Part shown: positions 62,379 through 64,000 of the stretch, in pieces | Layout of the letters: each line of letters starts with the position of its first letter | Numbering within the stretch: position 1 is the stretch's first letter | Assembly (NCBI GenBank): GCA_045600905.1 | Contig: JAZRYT010000134.1 | Coordinates: 6,508-70,507 of the forward strand | Direction of reading: 5' to 3' | Source: F23-D06 sp045600905 | GTDB taxonomy: Bacteria > Bacteroidota > Bacteroidia > Bacteroidales > WCHB1-69 | DNA: 64,000 bases | Position numbers and translations under genes: made by a program | The notes under the pieces: generated by a model | Databases searched by the model: none | What the model saw: only the letters and a program-made list of their open reading frames with translations | What the model was told of the DNA's origin: nothing

Positions 62379-63767
62379 ATGGATTCCCCACGCGAAACAT
62401 TTCATGACCATCCCGTCTATACGCTGTCGGAGATTGCGATGAGCCTTCACCGCGTGGTGGAGCGTACCTATCCGCAACCCTATTTCATCAAGGCGGAAAT
62501 TCTCAAACTCAACTTTTATCCGCATAGCGGACATTGTTATCCTGAATTGGTGGAAAAGGAAAACAATTCCATCAAGGCTGAGATGCGTGCCGTGATTTGG
62601 GCGTCCAATTATCAGCAAATCAACGCGCGGTTTCGACAAATCACTGGCGAATCGTTAAAGGAGAATATCTGCATTCTATGCTTGGCTTCGATAGAGTATA
62701 GCCCCAAGCACGGATTGGCGCTTCATATCCAGGATATTGAGCCTTCTTACACGTTGGGCGAGATGGTTAAAAACCGCAATGCCGTTATCGAACGGCTGAA
62801 AAAGGAAGGCGTTTTCTCCAACAATAAAAACCTCAAGATGCCGCTGCTGCCTAAGCGCATCGCGGTCATTTCTGTTGAAACCAGCAAAGGTTTCAGTGAT
62901 TTTATTTCCACACTCAACAATAATCACTATGGTTATTGTTTTGAGACGGAACTGTTTCCGTCGATTTTGCAGGGCGACAAAGCTATTGTGGGCATTACGG
63001 GTCGCTTGGCAGAAATCGAGATGCGACGGGATGAGTTCGACTGTGTGGTCATTGTGCGCGGCGGCGGGGGCGATGTTGGCCTCAGCTGCTATGACGACTA
63101 CGGGCTGACACATCGTGTGGCGACATTCCCACTGCCGATTCTCACAGGCATTGGGCATTCCACAAATTTGAGCGTCACCGATATGGTGGCACACACCTAC
63201 AATATCACGCCCACTGACGTGGCGTTTGCCCTTATCCACTATTTCCAGGATTTTGACGAGAAGGTGCAGCATTGTCAGGAGCGTCTGGTGGAACGCGCCA
63301 AAGAAATTCTTGCACGCGAAAAACAGATGCTTACCGAATTGGATGCTGCGCGCAAAATCGCTGCCCCAAAGATTTTAACGCAACATCGCCAGCAGTTGGG
63401 GCAGCTTTCGCAACAGGTTGCCCTTAAATCCAAGGAAATGTTGCTGACACAGAATAAGGAACTATCTGTTCTTTGGAACGATTTGGTCCGCTTTAATGAC
63501 CGAAAGATGGAACGCGAACGCGAGCAAATCAATATGCTGTCATCCCAAATGACAGACTTGAGCCAGCAATTTCTGCTGCGCCAGCAGGATAGAGTGGCGA
63601 TGTTGGAAGACAAAGTCGCGTTGCTTCACCCTGACAACATCCTCAAACGCGGTTTCAGTATTACGCGCCTCAATGGTAAGGCTGTCACTTCTGCAGAACA
63701 ATTGCACGTCGGTGATGAGTTGGTTACAAAAGTGTTTGAAGGAGAAGTGACAAGTGTGGTGAAATAG
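62379..63767 (+). CDS. xseA: Exodeoxyribonuclease VII large subunit
   Basis: 462 residues. The N-terminal OB-fold (YTLSEIAMSLHRVVE, FIKAEILKLNFYPHSGHCYP) is followed by the catalytic core: LPKRIAVISVETSKGFSDF, VVIVRGGGGDVGLSCYDDY and LPILTGIGHSTNLSVTDMVA. A long coiled coil (about 290-410) and the C-terminal ILKRGFSITRLNGK follow. With XseB it degrades single-stranded DNA from both ends; xseB would be expected next but does not begin in the remaining 230 nt. Confidence 0.94.
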   Translation: MDSPRETFHDHPVYTLSEIAMSLHRVVERTYPQPYFIKAEILKLNFYPHSGHCYPELVEKENNSIKAEMRAVIWASNYQQINARFRQITGESLKENICILCLASIEYSPKHGLALHIQDIEPSYTLGEMVKNRNAVIERLKKEGVFSNNKNLKMPLLPKRIAVISVETSKGFSDFISTLNNNHYGYCFETELFPSILQGDKAIVGITGRLAEIEMRRDEFDCVVIVRGGGGDVGLSCYDDYGLTHRVATFPLPILTGIGHSTNLSVTDMVAHTYNITPTDVAFALIHYFQDFDEKVQHCQERLVERAKEILAREKQMLTELDAARKIAAPKILTQHRQQLGQLSQQVALKSKEMLLTQNKELSVLWNDLVRFNDRKMEREREQINMLSSQMTDLSQQFLLRQQDRVAMLEDKVALLHPDNILKRGFSITRLNGKAVTSAEQLHVGDELVTKVFEGEVTSVVK

Positions 63768-64000
63768 ATATTGTCTCTGTCAACACTTCCGCCTTGTGCA
63801 TATAGAATCGTTTTTTATTATCCTTTCCGTATTCATTTTTTCTGTCCAATGTTTACCGCATTGCCGCTTTTTTCCATCAACGCTCCGAAGTTGATGTTGT
63901 TTTTAACTATTGATTGTTAATTGATTTTCTTGTGTTTTGTAATATGCTAACTTCCAGCGAGAAAAAATTTTGCGCAAACTATTGACAAACGCATTCTGCC
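63768..64000. other. AT-rich end of window
   Basis: No ORF or structured RNA was recognised. An AATTTTGCGC segment at about 63969 is reminiscent of a -7 region and might serve a gene beyond the window. Confidence 0.4.

Overview
The window looks like a chromosomal segment of an anaerobic, Gram-negative Bacteroidota, most likely order Bacteroidales. The evidence is: type IX secretion (T9SS) cargo of both the type A and type B C-terminal signal classes, a T9SS plug protein (DUF5103) and a PorE-like periplasmic protein; a fused SecDF; LptD and LptB; a DAP-type MurE; Hcp and ferritin; FISUMP-domain surface proteins; and repeated TAnnTTTG promoter boxes in place of E. coli-type -10 boxes. No tRNA, rRNA, CRISPR array or insertion sequence was recognised.

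Layout. 1-12.4 kb: the 3' part of a giant Ig-like repeat surface protein ending in a T9SS type A signal, an OmpA-family partner, and an SBBP/PKD protein ending in a type B signal. 12.5-19.9 kb: a lytic-transglycosylase-like protein overlapping a U32 (RlhA/TrhP-type) gene, a gene-free repeat zone, a GH29 fucosidase, ferritin and Hcp. 20.1-29.5 kb is an accessory island: a PF09820-type ATPase/nuclease, two FISUMP genes flanked by related inverted repeats in opposite orientation, and an MNT-HEPN toxin-antitoxin pair. 29.5-33 kb: a DPP IV-like peptidase and the T9SS plug. 33.4-42.3 kb: a division and cell-wall (dcw) cluster mraZ-rsmH-ftsL-ftsI-murE-mraY-murD*-ftsW. Here murD* is only a C-terminal domain and ftsW lacks signature residues; the cluster ends without murG, murC, ftsQ, ftsA or ftsZ. 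42.3-47.9 kb, minus strand: amidase, MlaD/MCE, DUF3127, NlpC/P60, MltG and a ROK kinase, mostly envelope functions. 48-64 kb: lptD, secDF, a PorE-like OmpA protein with an unusual C-terminal domain, a porin gene broken by one amber codon, a GATE-domain membrane protein, lptB plus an SRPBCC-like gene, mscL, pyrC and xseA.

The most unusual signals are: (1) an apparent catalytically dead retropepsin-like domain at the end of the PorE-like protein; (2) the MurD stub beside a divergent FtsW; (3) two stalks of IxxNTT heptads (the N@d trimeric coiled-coil pattern) in the large FISUMP protein, followed by nearly identical GC-rich repeats; and (4) a genome habit of placing 7-bp tandem repeats of many different sequences at gene ends. 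Several of these supply the stop codon, and they carry stops in all three frames.

All functional calls are from motif reading; no database search was run.
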